In this document: piece by piece, positions 34,272 through 43,622 of the stretch
Numbering within the stretch: the first letter of the stretch is position 1
Layout of the letters: each line of letters begins with the position of its first letter
Origin: Candidatus Binatia bacterium
GTDB lineage: Bacteria; Desulfobacterota; Binatia; Bin18
Reading direction: 5' to 3'
DNA: 61,487 nt
Assembly (NCBI GenBank): GCA_022826945.1
Contig: JAJDTY010000055.1
Span: 1 to 61,487, forward strand
The notes under the pieces: generated by a model
The model's input: the letters and a program-made list of their open reading frames with translations, nothing else
The model's database searches: none
What the model was told of the DNA's origin: nothing
Position numbers and translations under genes: made by a program

Positions 34272-34538
34272 TTACCACCAGCCCAACTCAAAGGTATGCA
34301 GGGCGCGCCGCTTATAGTCGTACAGAGAGGTGCCGCAAAACCCGCATTTGAGTGAAGACCATACCGAGCGTGGGCGAATCGCCGCGTGGAGCGGCTTCAT
34401 ATAGTGCTGGTTATCCTCTAGCAAATCCTGGGTGAGGGCCCAGCGCGTAATTTCGTATAGCGCATAGCCGCAGGTCGGCTCTGGGCAGGTCAGGACCATC
34501 CCGGCAATAAACGGTCGATTCGACCCGGCCCGGTCCAC
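34272..34538 (-). CDS. small zinc-ribbon-like protein
   Basis: 88 residues from a GTG at 34538, which follows the TAG of the acyl-CoA dehydrogenase with no gap and has AAGGGG upstream; an internal ATG at 34499 lacks a ribosome site. Cysteines at CPEPTC and CGFC make a plausible four-Cys zinc site. No family recognised. Being coupled to the dehydrogenase, it is the last gene of the four-gene minus-strand operon. Confidence 0.5.
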   Translation of the reverse strand: MDRAGSNRPFIAGMVLTCPEPTCGYALYEITRWALTQDLLEDNQHYMKPLHAAIRPRSVWSSLKCGFCGTSLYDYKRRALHTFELGWW

Positions 34539-35759
34539 CTATCGCACCCCTTTGGCATCGCGTTGAGTCCAGCGACCGAGTTGTGACATATGGACTTCGT
34601 CCGGTCCGTCGGCGATACGACAGAAGCGGCTGGTCTGAAACACGTGCTGCATCGGTGTGTCCTGACTGACGCCCTTGCCGCCGAACGCCTGAATGGCCCG
34701 GTCGGCCACGGTCTGGCACATCTGCGGGGCAACGATTTTAACCATGGAAATGAAGTCGCGCGCGCCCTTCGAGCCTTCGCGGTCCATCTTGTCGGCCGCT
34801 GCCAGCACCAGCAGCCGGCACTGCTCAATATCACACCGGGAGCGAGCGATTTCATGTTGGATGCTGGTCTTCTTGATGAGGGCCTCGCCAAACGCCACCC
34901 GCTCGCCCACCCGCTGGCACATGAGATCGAGACAGCGCTGGGCCATGCCAACAAACATCATGGCGTACTGAAAGCGGCCTGGCCCAAGCCGGCCCTGGGC
35001 AATCTCGAAGCCGCGCCCTTCGCCCAGAATGAGATTCTCCTTGGGGACTCGGACATCCTCGAACACCAGTTCGCCTTCCCCGCCGGGAGAGTGATAGCTG
35101 CCAAAGGCCTTGAGCGGCCGGACAATCCGAAAGCCCGGCGTGTCAACCGGGACCAGGATGGTTGAGTGCTGGGAGTGACGGTCGGCCTCGGGATTCGACT
35201 TGCCCATGACCAGCATGACCTTGCAGCGCTCGCTCAATATCCCCGTGATCCACCACTTGCGCCCGTTGAGCACATAGTGGTCCCCGTCGCGCACGATGGC
35301 TAGTTCCATATTGGTGGCGTCCGAGGAGGCAACCTGGGGTTCGGTCATGGCATAGGCCGACCGAATCTCGCCGTTCAGTAGGGGCTTGAGCCACTGCTCC
35401 TGCTGGAGCGGCGTCCCGTATTTTGCCAGGACCTCCATATTGCCCCGGTCCGGCGCGCTACAGTTGAAGACTTCCTGCGACCAGAACACCTTGGCCATCA
35501 CCTCCATGAGCGGCGCGAATTCCAGGTTGGACAGACCTGGACTCCAGGGCTCATATTCGTGCGGCAGGAACCAGTTCCAGATACCGGCCTCTTTGGCCTT
35601 ACGCTTGAGGTCTTCAAAGAAGGGGGGGTATTGCCACAGATTGTTCTGGTCCTCGACAAACTCGTAATAGGCGTGCTCGACCGGATAGATATGCTCATCC
35701 ATGAAGCGCTCAAGCCGCGCTCGGAGGGCCAACACTTTGTCGCTGGGGGCAAAGCTCAT
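34539..35759 (-). CDS. acyl-CoA dehydrogenase (ACAD10/11-like)
   Basis: 406 residues. FAD/acyl-CoA pattern: AYAMTEPQVASSDATN, YVLNGRKWWITG, GEGELVFEDVRVPKENLILGEG, and RLGPGRF with the QAFGGKGVSQDTPM end. The N-terminal WNWFLPHEYEPWSPGLSN is typical of the ACAD10/11 branch acting on branched or 4-hydroxyacyl-CoAs. Its ATG overlaps the TGA of the SDR (ATGA at 35756-35759). Confidence 0.93.
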   Translation of the reverse strand: MSFAPSDKVLALRARLERFMDEHIYPVEHAYYEFVEDQNNLWQYPPFFEDLKRKAKEAGIWNWFLPHEYEPWSPGLSNLEFAPLMEVMAKVFWSQEVFNCSAPDRGNMEVLAKYGTPLQQEQWLKPLLNGEIRSAYAMTEPQVASSDATNMELAIVRDGDHYVLNGRKWWITGILSERCKVMLVMGKSNPEADRHSQHSTILVPVDTPGFRIVRPLKAFGSYHSPGGEGELVFEDVRVPKENLILGEGRGFEIAQGRLGPGRFQYAMMFVGMAQRCLDLMCQRVGERVAFGEALIKKTSIQHEIARSRCDIEQCRLLVLAAADKMDREGSKGARDFISMVKIVAPQMCQTVADRAIQAFGGKGVSQDTPMQHVFQTSRFCRIADGPDEVHMSQLGRWTQRDAKGVR

Positions 35760-36547
35760 GGCAGGCCCTTCTCGTCCTGGGCCGCGCCCAGGCGTTCCTG
35801 CAAACGGTTCATGCCCCTGAGCCAGCGATCATAATCGCCGGTTTTGCGTTGCATGTATTCCAGTACCTGGGGATGCGGCAAAATCAGAAAACGTTCGGCC
35901 CGCAGACCCTCGACCACAACCTCGGCCAACTCCTCCGGCTCCATCAGGCCGTCCACACTCGCCGCTCGGCTGCTCTCGTTGTTCTCAAGCATGGGAGTTC
36001 TGACCGCTTGGGGACACAGCAGGGAGACCTTGATGCCCTGGTGTGCGTGCGTCAGCGTCAGCCACTCCCCAAAGCCGACCGCAGCATGCTTGGTCACGCC
36101 GTAGGAGGCCGAGCCGATCTGATTGAGCAGGCCCGCGGCAGAGGCGGTGTTCAGCAGATAGCCGCCACCCCGGGCAATCATGCGCGGCACCAGCGTGCGG
36201 GCCGCGTAGATATGCGACATGACGTTCACATCCCAGCTCTTCTGCCAGACCGCATCCGAGGTTTCCACGCCACCGGTCACAGCAATGCCGGCGTTGGAAC
36301 AGAACAGATCGATCGGGCCGATATCGCGCTCGGTCTGCTCAATCACCTGCACCACATCAGTCTCTTTGGACACATCGGCCGTCATGGCGACCGAACCAAT
36401 CTCCGCCGCGACCTCCGCCGCCCCGGCCGCGTTCAGGTCCACCACCACGACCGCCCGCGCGCCCTCGGCCGTAAAGCGGCGACACAGGGCCTTGCCAATA
36501 CCACTCGCCCCGCCGGTGACGACGATGATTTTCTCTTGAATTTCCAC
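35756..36547 (-). CDS. SDR family oxidoreductase
   Basis: 263 residues from the GTG at 36547, which follows GGGGAGG; longer starts run into the neighbouring gene region without a site. TGGASGIG is at 11-18; the NNAG motif is CSNAG; the active site is SYGVTKHAAVG. The C-terminus (LEYMQRKTGDYDRWLRGMNRL) is longer than FabG-type SDRs. Preceded by the amidohydrolase gene by 20 bases and overlapping the acyl-CoA dehydrogenase. Confidence 0.9.
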   Translation of the reverse strand: MEIQEKIIVVTGGASGIGKALCRRFTAEGARAVVVVDLNAAGAAEVAAEIGSVAMTADVSKETDVVQVIEQTERDIGPIDLFCSNAGIAVTGGVETSDAVWQKSWDVNVMSHIYAARTLVPRMIARGGGYLLNTASAAGLLNQIGSASYGVTKHAAVGFGEWLTLTHAHQGIKVSLLCPQAVRTPMLENNESSRAASVDGLMEPEELAEVVVEGLRAERFLILPHPQVLEYMQRKTGDYDRWLRGMNRLQERLGAAQDEKGLP

Positions 36548-36567
36548 CCTCAGCCTCCCCTGCGTCC

Positions 36568-37692
36568 TCAGCTCAACTGATACACCCGGGCGGCATTCCC
36601 GCCGACAATCTTGGCCCACTCTTCTTCAGTACAGTCGGCCAGCATGTCACCGAGAAACTCCTGGCTCTTGGGAAAGGTCGATTCGAAATGGGGGTAGTCG
36701 GAGCCCCACAGCAGACTATCCACGCCAATGATCTCCCGGTCGCGAATCCCCATCTGGTCTTCCTGAAAACTCAGAAAGACGTGGCGGTGAAAGAACTCGC
36801 TCGGCATGATGTCTTCTTTGAAGCGTTCCCCGGCAATCTCGCGGGCGCGCTGGGTGTAGTTATAGTCCAGACGGTCCAGGAAGTGGGGCACCCAGGACAG
36901 CTCCATTTCGACCGAGCCGACCTGGAGTTTGGGATAGCGCTCAAACACGCCGCTGAAAATCATGTCGGTCAGACACACGCGGGGCCAGTGATCCAGGTTG
37001 ACAAAAAAGGACGGCTTGGCCGCGTCGAGGAGGAGGGCGCTCGGGTCGTCCGGGTCGGGTCGGTTGGTGGTGACGTGCAGGCTGATGGGCAGGGCCAAAT
37101 CCTGGGCCGCGGCCCACACGGGCTCGTACTCCGGCCTGTCGTAGCTCCGGCCACGTAGCGGCTCAATGGTAATCATAATGCCGCGGTGGCCCAGCTTGGC
37201 GCAGTGTTCCATCTCCTCGATCCCGGACGGAATATCGTCAAGGTTGATCATGGCGATGCCCCGCAGACGATCCGGATAGGTATCACAGAACTCGGCCAGC
37301 CAGTCGTTATAGGTCCGAAACAGGGCGGTGAGTAACTCGCTGTCCTGAATGCGCTGGTAGAGTTGTAGCCCGACGGTCGGATACACCAGCCCCATGTCGA
37401 TGCCGTCGGCGTCCATGTCTTTGATATGCTCCTCCGGAATGTAGGCGCCGGGCCGGATATTCTCCACCTTATCCTGAAAACTCAGGCGGTCCGGGTCCTC
37501 GAAGCGCAGGCCAGCCTGGGCGGCGGCCGCCGCGGTCTGGACTTTAATGCCCTCGCAATACCACCAGTCGCCGTCCTCGGCCGGGATCACTCGCGGGGCG
37601 CGGTCGCGGAACTTTTTATCCAGCCGCGTCGTCCACAGGTCGAGCGGTTCAAAAATATGATCATCCGACGAAATAACTTTGTGCTTTTGCAT
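36568..37692 (-). CDS. amidohydrolase family 2 (ACMSD-like) protein
   Basis: 374 residues. Metal ligands of the amidohydrolase_2 fold: VISSDDHIFEP (Asp/His at 11-12), ISLHVTTN (His on strand 5), and LWGSDYPHFEST (final Asp). Members decarboxylate or hydrolyse aromatic and amino-acid-derived acids such as ACMS and gamma-resorcylate. It leads an operon with an SDR, an acyl-CoA dehydrogenase and a small Cys protein, consistent with ring-derived acid catabolism. SD GGAGGGC. Confidence 0.9.
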   Translation of the reverse strand: MQKHKVISSDDHIFEPLDLWTTRLDKKFRDRAPRVIPAEDGDWWYCEGIKVQTAAAAAQAGLRFEDPDRLSFQDKVENIRPGAYIPEEHIKDMDADGIDMGLVYPTVGLQLYQRIQDSELLTALFRTYNDWLAEFCDTYPDRLRGIAMINLDDIPSGIEEMEHCAKLGHRGIMITIEPLRGRSYDRPEYEPVWAAAQDLALPISLHVTTNRPDPDDPSALLLDAAKPSFFVNLDHWPRVCLTDMIFSGVFERYPKLQVGSVEMELSWVPHFLDRLDYNYTQRAREIAGERFKEDIMPSEFFHRHVFLSFQEDQMGIRDREIIGVDSLLWGSDYPHFESTFPKSQEFLGDMLADCTEEEWAKIVGGNAARVYQLS

Positions 37693-37859
37693 ACGATGCC
37701 CTCCTTATGGAAAACGTTGTTGTGCCCGCATTATCCGTCTGGAGGCGCAATTTTGTCAATCGAAACCGAGGAATTCTACCGATTTTTGCGTTGACCCGTC
37801 CATTCTTTGGCGCTACAGGGGAATCTCAGGCATTAACACTCATTGGCAGGAGGGACGCT

Positions 37860-38222
37860 ATGGAACTCAAAGTGACCCGTTGGAATAAGCCCGAACCGCC
37901 GACCCAGTCGGAACTGGTTCGCGCCATGGAGGCCGAAGGGCTGGCCGCCTATATTGAAGACGACGAACCCAACCATTCCTATGAGGCGCATACCCATCCG
38001 AACGATGAGGTGCTGGTTGCGGTCCTGGGTGAAATCACTATGGGAGTTGGCGACCAGAAGTGGGTCCTCAAACCCGGCGACCGGCTCGACCTGCCGGCCA
38101 ATACGCTGCACTGGGCCGAAACCCCGTCAAGCGGCCCCATCCGGCTGCTGGGCGCGAGCATCGGGGATGCATACGACCCGACCCGCGCGGACCGTTCCGA
38201 AGCAACCCGGGCGCGGCCGTAG
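37860..38222 (+). CDS. small cupin-domain protein
   Basis: 120 residues from the ATG at 37860 with AGGAGGG. Single cupin barrel: SYEAHTHPNDEVLVAVLGEITMG carries the first metal motif (His, His, Glu), and LPANTLHWAE carries the His of the second. Metal-binding is likely; function unknown. It is 23 bases upstream of an NTF2-like gene and probably co-transcribed. Confidence 0.85.
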   Translation: MELKVTRWNKPEPPTQSELVRAMEAEGLAAYIEDDEPNHSYEAHTHPNDEVLVAVLGEITMGVGDQKWVLKPGDRLDLPANTLHWAETPSSGPIRLLGASIGDAYDPTRADRSEATRARP

Positions 38223-38245
38223 GGCAGGGCGGAGAAAGAACGCCC

Positions 38246-38647
38246 ATGCCGGCTCGTACCCCCAAGGAAGTCGAAGATCTCTTCCCCGAGGCAATGAACG
38301 CCCGCGATATTGACGCGATGATGGCGCTCTATGAGCCGGACACGGTGTTCGTCCCCGAGCCGGGACAGGCTCCGGTCCAAGGGGAGCAGGCGCTCCGCGA
38401 GCACTTGCGCACGTTTACCGATGCGTATCCTGAGCTCTCGACTGAGGTCAGACACGTCATACAGGCTGGAGATATCGCCCTGTCCTGGATTCCCTGGAGT
38501 ATGAAGCGTACCAGAGCTGACGGCACGGAAGAAACTATCTCTGGTCGGGCCGTCAATGTCGTGCGCCGCCAGCCTGACGGCACCTGGCGCACGCTGATCG
38601 ACAATCCGTTCTTCGAGGAATACTGGGAAACACCGACCGAATCGTAG
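38246..38647 (+). CDS. NTF2-like / ketosteroid-isomerase-like protein
   Basis: 133 residues from the ATG at 38246. Fold pattern: EAMNARDIDAMMALYEPDTVFVPEPGQ, VQGEQALREHLRTFTDAYPEL, then GRAVNVVRRQPDGTWRTLIDNPF. Typical of SnoaL/KSI-like ketone isomerases or hydrolases. No catalytic assignment can be made. Follows the cupin gene in an apparent operon. Confidence 0.85.
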   Translation: MPARTPKEVEDLFPEAMNARDIDAMMALYEPDTVFVPEPGQAPVQGEQALREHLRTFTDAYPELSTEVRHVIQAGDIALSWIPWSMKRTRADGTEETISGRAVNVVRRQPDGTWRTLIDNPFFEEYWETPTES

Positions 38648-38660
38648 ATGCTTCGCAGGG

Positions 38661-39854
38661 CTACTTCATCGGCGGCGGGATCTCATGCGGATCAAGCTCC
38701 AGTTCTAACGACCCGAGACTCGCCAGACAGAAATCGCTGGGCGGAAACTGAATGGCACCGACCGTGCCATCGCGGAATAAACGCTCCAACGGTGAACTCT
38801 TAAACAAGGCGTGGGCACCGCCAAGAGTCATGGCGTTACGCCCGATACGCGCTGCGGCTTCACCGACCAGATATTTGGCCCGATAGAGGGCCGCGATGGC
38901 ATTCTGCGTTGGGCCTTCGGCATCGCTCAGCCAGGCCGAGTGATAGACGCTCAGCCGTGCCGATTCGAGGTCGGCGTTCATCTCTGCAATCTTTCGTCGT
39001 ACATCGGGATGATAGGCCATGGGTTGGGTAAAACCCCGCGGCACCCGTTCCTGAACGACCTTCAGAATTTCTGCGTAGATCGCTGCGGCTACCCCCAAAT
39101 AGACCGCCGTATACGAGGCCCAGAACCAGTTCGCCCCGCGGGCAATGGAAGGAAAGAAATTATCGGTGTCGAACACAACCGATTCCTCGGGCACAAAGCA
39201 GTCTTCCAAGAGCAGGCAGTCACTCCGGGTGCCGCGCATTCCCAGAACATCCCATACTTCCTCTACCGTCTGCCCTGAAGCCTCCCGCGGGACCAGAAAA
39301 ACGATGGCCGCACCGGGTGTGGTGGCGTCCTCGCGACGCGCCGGGACGGCCCGAAAATCCGCCGCTCCAACCATGGACGAAAAAAACTTCTTGCCGTTGA
39401 TGACGTAGCCGCCGTCCACCGCTCTCGCCTGGGTGGCCGGGGCATACGAAGCCAGCAGGGCCGACGTGCTCGCCTCGGATGTCGAACCGGCAACCAGATT
39501 ATTACCCTTAACTACCCAGTCTGCCACGCGTTGCTTCACGTCGAGGGTAATCTCGATATTTTCCATGAGATAGCCGACCCAGGCCAGGTGCATATTGAAG
39601 GACAGCGCCGTGGCTGGGCAGCCCTGGGCAAGCTGTTCCAGGGCGAGTGAGTGGCCGAACAGTTTCTCCCCCCAGCCGCCCAACTCGGTGGGAATATTGA
39701 GCGTGTGAAACCCCGCCTCACGCAGCAGGGCATAATTCTCGACCGGGTTGGTTGCCTCTCGGTCGTGCTCGGCCGCCCTGGTGGCAAAGTCTGTCGCCAG
39801 TTCCTGGCACTGAGCCTGAATGCGTTTGTGTTGGGCCGTCAGCTAGAAATTCAT
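38661..39854 (-). pseudogene. acyl-CoA dehydrogenase family protein with an in-frame TAG at codon 4
   Basis: Homology to acyl-CoA dehydrogenases begins immediately after a TAG (39843-39845): LTAQHKRIQAQCQELATDF, ENYALLREAGFHTLNIP, then the longer known body with ELGGWGEKL, AGSTSEASTS, FSSMVGAADF and DVLGMRGTRSDC. Just before the TAG is ATG AAT TTC with AAAGGGG upstream, and relatives begin MNF followed by a sense codon (GAG or CAG fits). Without readthrough, translation would have to begin at the CTG at 39842 or the TTG at 39683, the latter losing about 50 residues. Full length would be 396 residues. Either recently disabled or produced at low level. Confidence 0.8.
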
Positions 39855-39984
39855 ACCGCCCCCTTTGCTCTGCTCGGATGCTAGTCTTCGTCATATGTCA
39901 GAGTCAAGAGAAAAGCGTTTTGGCCCTCGTCCCCAGTCGTGGTAAGAGACAGGAAAGCAGGTGATAATCGTAAAGGAGGAGCGC

Positions 39985-40803
39985 ATGGGTATCGTTGATT
40001 TTTCTTTGGACGGCAAAGTTGCCATTGTAACTGGTGGTTCAAAAGGTATCGGCCGGGCGATTGCTCTGGCCTTTGCCGAGCATGGCGCGGACCTCGTGCT
40101 TGCCGCGCGCAGACCCGAAGCTCTGGAGCGGGCCAAACAGGATGTCGCGGCAACCGGCCGGCGCGTGTTGACCGTCCAGGCAGACATGTCGGTCAGTGCG
40201 GACTGCGACAAGCTGTATCAGGCCACGATCGAAGAGTTCGGCGGCGTTGACATTCTGGTCAATAACGCTGCCGGGGTTTCGCTGGTGACCCTGGCTGAGG
40301 AGACCGAAGAGGAGTTCCTCCGGGTCATGAAGACCAATGTGTGGGCGCCGCTGCATCTGGCCCGCTTATGTCGCGAGTCCATGCGTCAGCGCGGCGGGGG
40401 CGCGGTGATTAACATCACCTCAAATGAAGGTGTCCGGCCCTCCATGGGTATCGGAACCTATGCCCTGTCCAAGTCGGCTCTCATCAACATGGCGCAGCTC
40501 CTGGGCAAGGAGTGGGCGGCCGATAAAATTCGAGTGACCTGTATCGCGCCGGGTCTGATTCGGACCGACCTGGCAAAGGAACTGGTTGAGGCGGTTGAGA
40601 CCAGTGGCTCCCCGATCAATCCGCAGAAACGGGTGGGCGAGCCGAACGAAATCGCCGGGCTGGCTTTATTCCTGGCCAGCCCGGCCGGGACGTTCGCGAC
40701 CAGTATGACCTATGTGGTGGACGGCGGCGAGGTCAGTGCCGGGCCGGGCGACGTGGTGGTCATGACCGCCGAGGAGGCGGTCCAGGCGCAGAAGCAGGAC
40801 TGA
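39985..40803 (+). CDS. SDR family oxidoreductase
   Basis: 272 residues from the ATG at 39985 with AAAGGAGGA. TGGSKGIG at 16-23, VNNAAG, and the TYALSKSALI active site. The Ala/Arg-Arg after beta-2 (LAARRPE) suggests NADPH preference, unlike other SDRs here. C-terminal extension GPGDVVVMTAEEAVQ. Followed by a CocE-like hydrolase 18 bases later; the two may process an ester or ketone in sequence. Confidence 0.92.
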   Translation: MGIVDFSLDGKVAIVTGGSKGIGRAIALAFAEHGADLVLAARRPEALERAKQDVAATGRRVLTVQADMSVSADCDKLYQATIEEFGGVDILVNNAAGVSLVTLAEETEEEFLRVMKTNVWAPLHLARLCRESMRQRGGGAVINITSNEGVRPSMGIGTYALSKSALINMAQLLGKEWAADKIRVTCIAPGLIRTDLAKELVEAVETSGSPINPQKRVGEPNEIAGLALFLASPAGTFATSMTYVVDGGEVSAGPGDVVVMTAEEAVQAQKQD

Positions 40804-40821
40804 GGCTGTTGCATCGGTGGA

Positions 40822-42549
40822 ATGGCAGCCATGCCCACCAAAACGCCCCGCCAGCGCTATTTTGAGGAGCCCATCCGAGCAGCGGCGACAACCCGGCCCG
40901 TGTTTGAGACTGGTATTCCGATGCGGGACGGAGTCGAGCTGGCCGCGGATGTCTACCTCCCGAGTCCGGACGACCGGCCCGCGCCGGCGATCGTCCAATC
41001 CACGCCCTACGATAAAAGCACCGCGGTTTTCTTTTTGGACGAGGCGCGTTTTTACCAGGAACATGGTTACGCTGTCATTGTGCACGATGTGCGCGGGCGA
41101 GGGAAATCTGAGGGCCGGTGGCGGGCCTTTGTGCATGACGGGCCGGATACGCATGACGTGATCGAGTGGGCGGCTCGCCAGGACTGGTGCACCGGCAAGG
41201 TTGGCACGACTGGGTTGAGCTATATGGGTTGGACCCAGTGGGCCGCGGCCGCGGAACGTCCGGCGCATCTGCGCTGTATGATCTCCACCTCCGCGGCCGG
41301 TCGCTGGCAACAGGAGATTCCGTACACCTGGGGCGTGTTTCAGCTTTATTTCGGCTGGTGGGTATACCTAGTCCGACGGCGGATTGCCGAATTCCACGGG
41401 CTCGAAGTCCACGATTGGGACGATATCCTGCGCCGTCTGCCGCTCACTGCCATTGGCGAGTATATCGACCCGGTCGGGGAAACCTGGAACGACATGCTGA
41501 TACATGACACCCTGGACGCGCACTGGCAGGCGCTACGTTTTGATGAGCGCTACGATCAGATCGATGTGCCCTGTCTCCACGTGACAGGCTGGTTTGATAT
41601 GGAGGATCTGACCGGCGCCTTTCATCACTATGAGCATATGATGCAGGCCTCTCCGGCTCGTAGCAGGCAACAGCTGATCGTCGGACCGTGGAGCCACGTC
41701 AACTGCCGCTGGCCGCACGATAGCTATGCCGGGGTGAACTTCGGACCGAACGCGGCGCTGGACATGCATCAGGTCCATTTACGCTGGTTTGATCACTGGC
41801 TCAAAGGTAGAGACAACGGCGTTCAGCACGACCCGCCGGTTCGTCTGTTTGAAACCGGACGGAACGTCTGGCTTGAGACGGACCACTGGCCGCTGAGCAA
41901 TACGGAGCAGGCGTTTTATTTGCACTTTGATGGAACTCGCGGTTCTCTATCCGCTACGTCTCCCTCATCCGATGAACCTGCGCAGACCTATCGCTATGAC
42001 CCGAACGACCCGGCCCCAACCCAGATGGACGTCAAGCAATATCCGCTTGAAGATATTCCGCTCAATCAGGACCCGGTTGAAGCCCGGTCTGACGTCATCT
42101 ACTACACCAGCGATATCTTGACGGAAGAAGTGGTCGTCTCGGGCTGGCCGCATATCGGGCTCTTCGCTGCGAGCGATTGCGACGACACGGAGTGGCATGT
42201 CAAGCTGACCGATGTGTATCCCGACGGACGCTCAATGAAGGTCAGCCAAGGATGTCTGCGGGCCTCGTATCGGGAGTCGCTGCAACGGCCTACGCCGCTT
42301 GTCCCCGGAGTGGTGACCCCGTTTACGGTGGAACTCTGGCCTGTCCACTATGTCTTTTTACCCGGCCACCGTATGCGGGTCAGTATAACCAGTAGTGATT
42401 TTCCGTGGTTCGCCCGCAGTCTGAACCAGTTTGGTCGTCTCGCCGATCTGGCCCAGCCCCGGATTGCAACGAACAGGATTTGGCATACGCCGGCCTATCC
42501 GTCCCGTCTTCGGCTACCGGTTCGGAGCGGTGAGGCCGGGACACCCTAA
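40822..42549 (+). CDS. CocE/NonD family serine hydrolase
   Basis: 575 residues. The N-terminal alpha/beta-hydrolase domain holds the nucleophile Ser133 in GLSYMGWTQ, the Asp in TGWFDMED, and the His in GPWSHVN; ADVYLPSPDDRPAP and VHDVRGRGKSEG are X-Pro dipeptidyl-peptidase/CocE signatures. The C-terminal jelly-roll (from about residue 350) is the family's second domain. Likely an esterase or amidase on small acyl compounds, cytoplasmic (no signal peptide). Overlaps the convergent small gene by 4 bases. Confidence 0.92.
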   Translation: MAAMPTKTPRQRYFEEPIRAAATTRPVFETGIPMRDGVELAADVYLPSPDDRPAPAIVQSTPYDKSTAVFFLDEARFYQEHGYAVIVHDVRGRGKSEGRWRAFVHDGPDTHDVIEWAARQDWCTGKVGTTGLSYMGWTQWAAAAERPAHLRCMISTSAAGRWQQEIPYTWGVFQLYFGWWVYLVRRRIAEFHGLEVHDWDDILRRLPLTAIGEYIDPVGETWNDMLIHDTLDAHWQALRFDERYDQIDVPCLHVTGWFDMEDLTGAFHHYEHMMQASPARSRQQLIVGPWSHVNCRWPHDSYAGVNFGPNAALDMHQVHLRWFDHWLKGRDNGVQHDPPVRLFETGRNVWLETDHWPLSNTEQAFYLHFDGTRGSLSATSPSSDEPAQTYRYDPNDPAPTQMDVKQYPLEDIPLNQDPVEARSDVIYYTSDILTEEVVVSGWPHIGLFAASDCDDTEWHVKLTDVYPDGRSMKVSQGCLRASYRESLQRPTPLVPGVVTPFTVELWPVHYVFLPGHRMRVSITSSDFPWFARSLNQFGRLADLAQPRIATNRIWHTPAYPSRLRLPVRSGEAGTP

Positions 42550-42782
42550 CTCAACGCCTGCCGGATGATACCGGCCACACGCTCCTGTTCTTGTGGCACA
42601 TCCGGAGGTTCGACCGGGATGGGCAGGCGGTCCAGCTCGTCTTTGACGACGCCAGTGAGGACCTCCGCCTCGCGGGTCGAGAGCTGCCACTGAGCAACGA
42701 TGTCCTCGGGGCTCCACTGGACGATCTGCCGAAAGCCGTAATCCGCTACGGCCTTGTTGGTAATCTCAATGAGCTTTTCCAT
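42546..42782 (-). CDS. small conserved-looking hypothetical protein
   Basis: 78 residues with AAGGGGGG before the ATG and 9 bases after the SDR stop, so translated as part of that unit. Predicted all-helical: MEKLIEITNKAVADYGF then STREAEVLTGVVKDELDRL. No signal, no cysteines. It recalls small helical subunits or carrier-associated proteins, but I do not recognise the family. Confidence 0.55.
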   Translation of the reverse strand: MEKLIEITNKAVADYGFRQIVQWSPEDIVAQWQLSTREAEVLTGVVKDELDRLPIPVEPPDVPQEQERVAGIIRQALS

Positions 42783-42791
42783 ACTCCCCCC

Positions 42792-43562
42792 TTAGAGTCG
42801 GCTGGCAACCGACCAGGAGCCGCCGTCCACAACAAAGGTCGAACCGCTGATATAGGACGATTCGTCCGAGGCCAGAAAGAGAATCGTGTTTGCAATCTCC
42901 TCAGGCTGGCCAATCCGTCCCAGGGGATGATAGCGGGCCGCTTTCTCTATGACTTCCGTGCTCTGGGTGCTGCCGCGTGCCTGCGGGGTGTCCACGAAAC
43001 CAGGGGCAATACAGTTCATCCGAATGCCCTGAGACGTGTATTGGCTGGCGGCAACCGAGTTGAGATGGATGATGCCGGCCTTACTGACCGCATAGGGTAG
43101 AGATTGGCTGTAGGCCTGGACCCCGGCCATGGAGGCAATATTGACGATGGAGCCGCCGTCGGTCTTCAACATGGCCGGAATGGCGGCCTTACAGCAAAAG
43201 AAGAGCCCTTTGAGGTTGGTTGACATCATCAGATCCCAGTGCCGTTCATCCACTTCGGCCAGCGGCGGTGTCAGAATCAGGACCCCAGCCGCATTGACCA
43301 AGACGTCCAGGCGACCGAAACGTTCAACCGCCGTGTCAACCATGCGCTCGACCTGGTCCAGCTTGGAGACATCGACGGTCACAGTCTCGACATCCGGGCT
43401 GATCTTTTGCGCCAGGCTTTTGGTCTGCTCCAGACCGCCCGGGTTCCGGTCGGCGGCCACAACCGCAGCCCCCTCCTCGGCGAAGCGGCGGACCGTCGCC
43501 CGCCCAATGCCTGAAGCACCACCGGTCACAAGAGCGATTTTGTCTGCGAGTCTGCCGGCCAT
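42792..43562 (-). CDS. SDR family oxidoreductase
   Basis: 256 residues, SD GGGAGGAGG. TGGASGIG at 14-21, VNAAGVL in place of NNAG, SMAGVQAYS with the active Ser, and PYAVSKAGII with Tyr/Lys. The end SGSTFVVDGGSW is typical. VAADRN implies NAD(H). Clustered with the downstream helical protein and the upstream PTE-like gene on the same strand (60 bases). Confidence 0.93.
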   Translation of the reverse strand: MAGRLADKIALVTGGASGIGRATVRRFAEEGAAVVAADRNPGGLEQTKSLAQKISPDVETVTVDVSKLDQVERMVDTAVERFGRLDVLVNAAGVLILTPPLAEVDERHWDLMMSTNLKGLFFCCKAAIPAMLKTDGGSIVNIASMAGVQAYSQSLPYAVSKAGIIHLNSVAASQYTSQGIRMNCIAPGFVDTPQARGSTQSTEVIEKAARYHPLGRIGQPEEIANTILFLASDESSYISGSTFVVDGGSWSVASRL

Positions 43563-43622
43563 ATTTTACCTCCTCCCACGGATGCGGACATGCTCGGGCT
43601 CGTTTTCGAGCCATGCTCGCGT

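Noticed and set aside
19938..39845. TAG coding for pyrrolysine as the explanation of three interrupted genes.
   Set aside because: TAG is a common genuine terminator in this window and the affected families do not use Pyl; kept only as a check, not as the main reading.
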